This document shows positions 63,837 through 64,000 of a stretch of DNA of 64,000 bases, in pieces. The DNA comes from Chitinophaga sp. LS1 (GTDB lineage Bacteria; Bacteroidota; Bacteroidia; Chitinophagales; Chitinophagaceae). Where the stretch lies: positions 1,736,001 through 1,800,000 of the forward strand of contig NZ_CP128362.1 in the NCBI RefSeq assembly GCF_034274695.1. Reading direction: 5' to 3'. Each line of letters opens with the position of its first letter. The stretch's first letter is position 1. Below the pieces are notes generated by a model that did not search any database, was not told the origin of the DNA, and saw nothing but the letters and a program-made list of their open reading frames with translations. A program made the position numbers and the translations under genes.

Positions 63837-64000
63837 CTATCCCTTGATAAATTCTAATAGATCCTTATTAATAGTCGCCGCTTCTGTCGTTGGCATACCA
63901 TGCGGGAAACCCGGATAAGTGATCAGCTTACCATTCTTCAGCAACTTAGCCGCCTTTAAAGCAGTGATCTGGTAAGGTACAATCTGATCATCTTCCCCAT
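63837..64000 (-). CDS. Alpha/beta hydrolase (chloroperoxidase-like), C-terminal part
   Basis: The last ~54 codons of an alpha/beta hydrolase that continues beyond the window. The reverse-strand translation reads GEDDQIVPYQITALKAAKL, then YPGFPHGMPTTEAATINKDL, the typical end of non-haem haloperoxidase/esterase proteins. GEDDQIVP holds the catalytic Asp region and FPHGMP the catalytic His. The catalytic Ser lies outside the window. Confidence 0.85.
   Translation of the reverse strand, partial: GEDDQIVPYQITALKAAKLLKNGKLITYPGFPHGMPTTEAATINKDLLEFIKG

Overview
The window looks like chromosomal DNA of a Bacteroidota member, most likely Chitinophagaceae (Chitinophaga-like). The signs are a SusC/SusD pair with a GH31 enzyme and a SusR-like regulator; a PorP/SprF protein, a PorE-like OmpA protein and a giant protein with a type B (gliding-motility-type) C-terminal sorting domain; DUF2461, YkuK and S1/P1 nuclease genes; almost no Shine-Dalgarno sequences; and a TTG / TAnnTTTG-like promoter. 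No rRNA, CRISPR array or intact insertion sequence was seen. Family names come from reading the proteins, not from database searches.

Layout. 1-9.5 kb: 3' end of asd, a small unknown gene, then DUF2461, BBP2-type porin, ammonium transporter and UvrB on the minus strand, an S1/P1 nuclease on plus, and a PfkB kinase. 9.5-14.3 kb: MATE exporter, then PorE-like and SprF-like genes. 14.4-26.2 kb: one 11.8 kb gene for a secreted protein of about 3925 residues with 9 CxxC modules and 26 Ig-like domains. It reads toward the SprF-like and PorE-like genes, so the three probably form a secretion/anchoring operon. 26.9-34.7 kb (plus): a divergent STAND/NACHT-type ATPase, a transglutaminase-fold membrane protein, a CBS-domain ClC transporter, and a KefF/KefB-like potassium-efflux pair. 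34.7-40.5 kb (minus): two small genes and a TetR-TolC-HlyD-EmrB multidrug efflux operon. 40.9-44.1 kb (plus): fructokinase-like PfkB, CBM9-like protein and a GH10-like putative hydrolase. 44.1-45.3 kb: a gene-poor stretch with a ~38-bp tandem repeat. 45.3-54.3 kb (minus): SusR-like regulator, SusC, SusD and GH31 alpha-glucosidase-like enzyme, a compact alpha-glucan or alpha-glucoside utilisation locus.

54.4-59.6 kb is the most unusual part. It has a WYL regulator, a small membrane-anchored protein, two overlapping RlaP-like (RNA-repair-associated) nucleotidyltransferases followed by a broken dioxygenase-like gene, a compact promoter-to-terminator transcript, a tRNA with anticodon UAU lying directly behind a terminator-like hairpin, and a YkuK RNase H-fold gene. 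It resembles an RNA-repair or RNA-damage-response island without an RtcB ligase in view. 60-64 kb: type B carboxylesterase, lipoprotein, unknown gene, small membrane protein, an 11-copy array of 11-bp repeats, and the 3' end of an alpha/beta-hydrolase gene running off the window.
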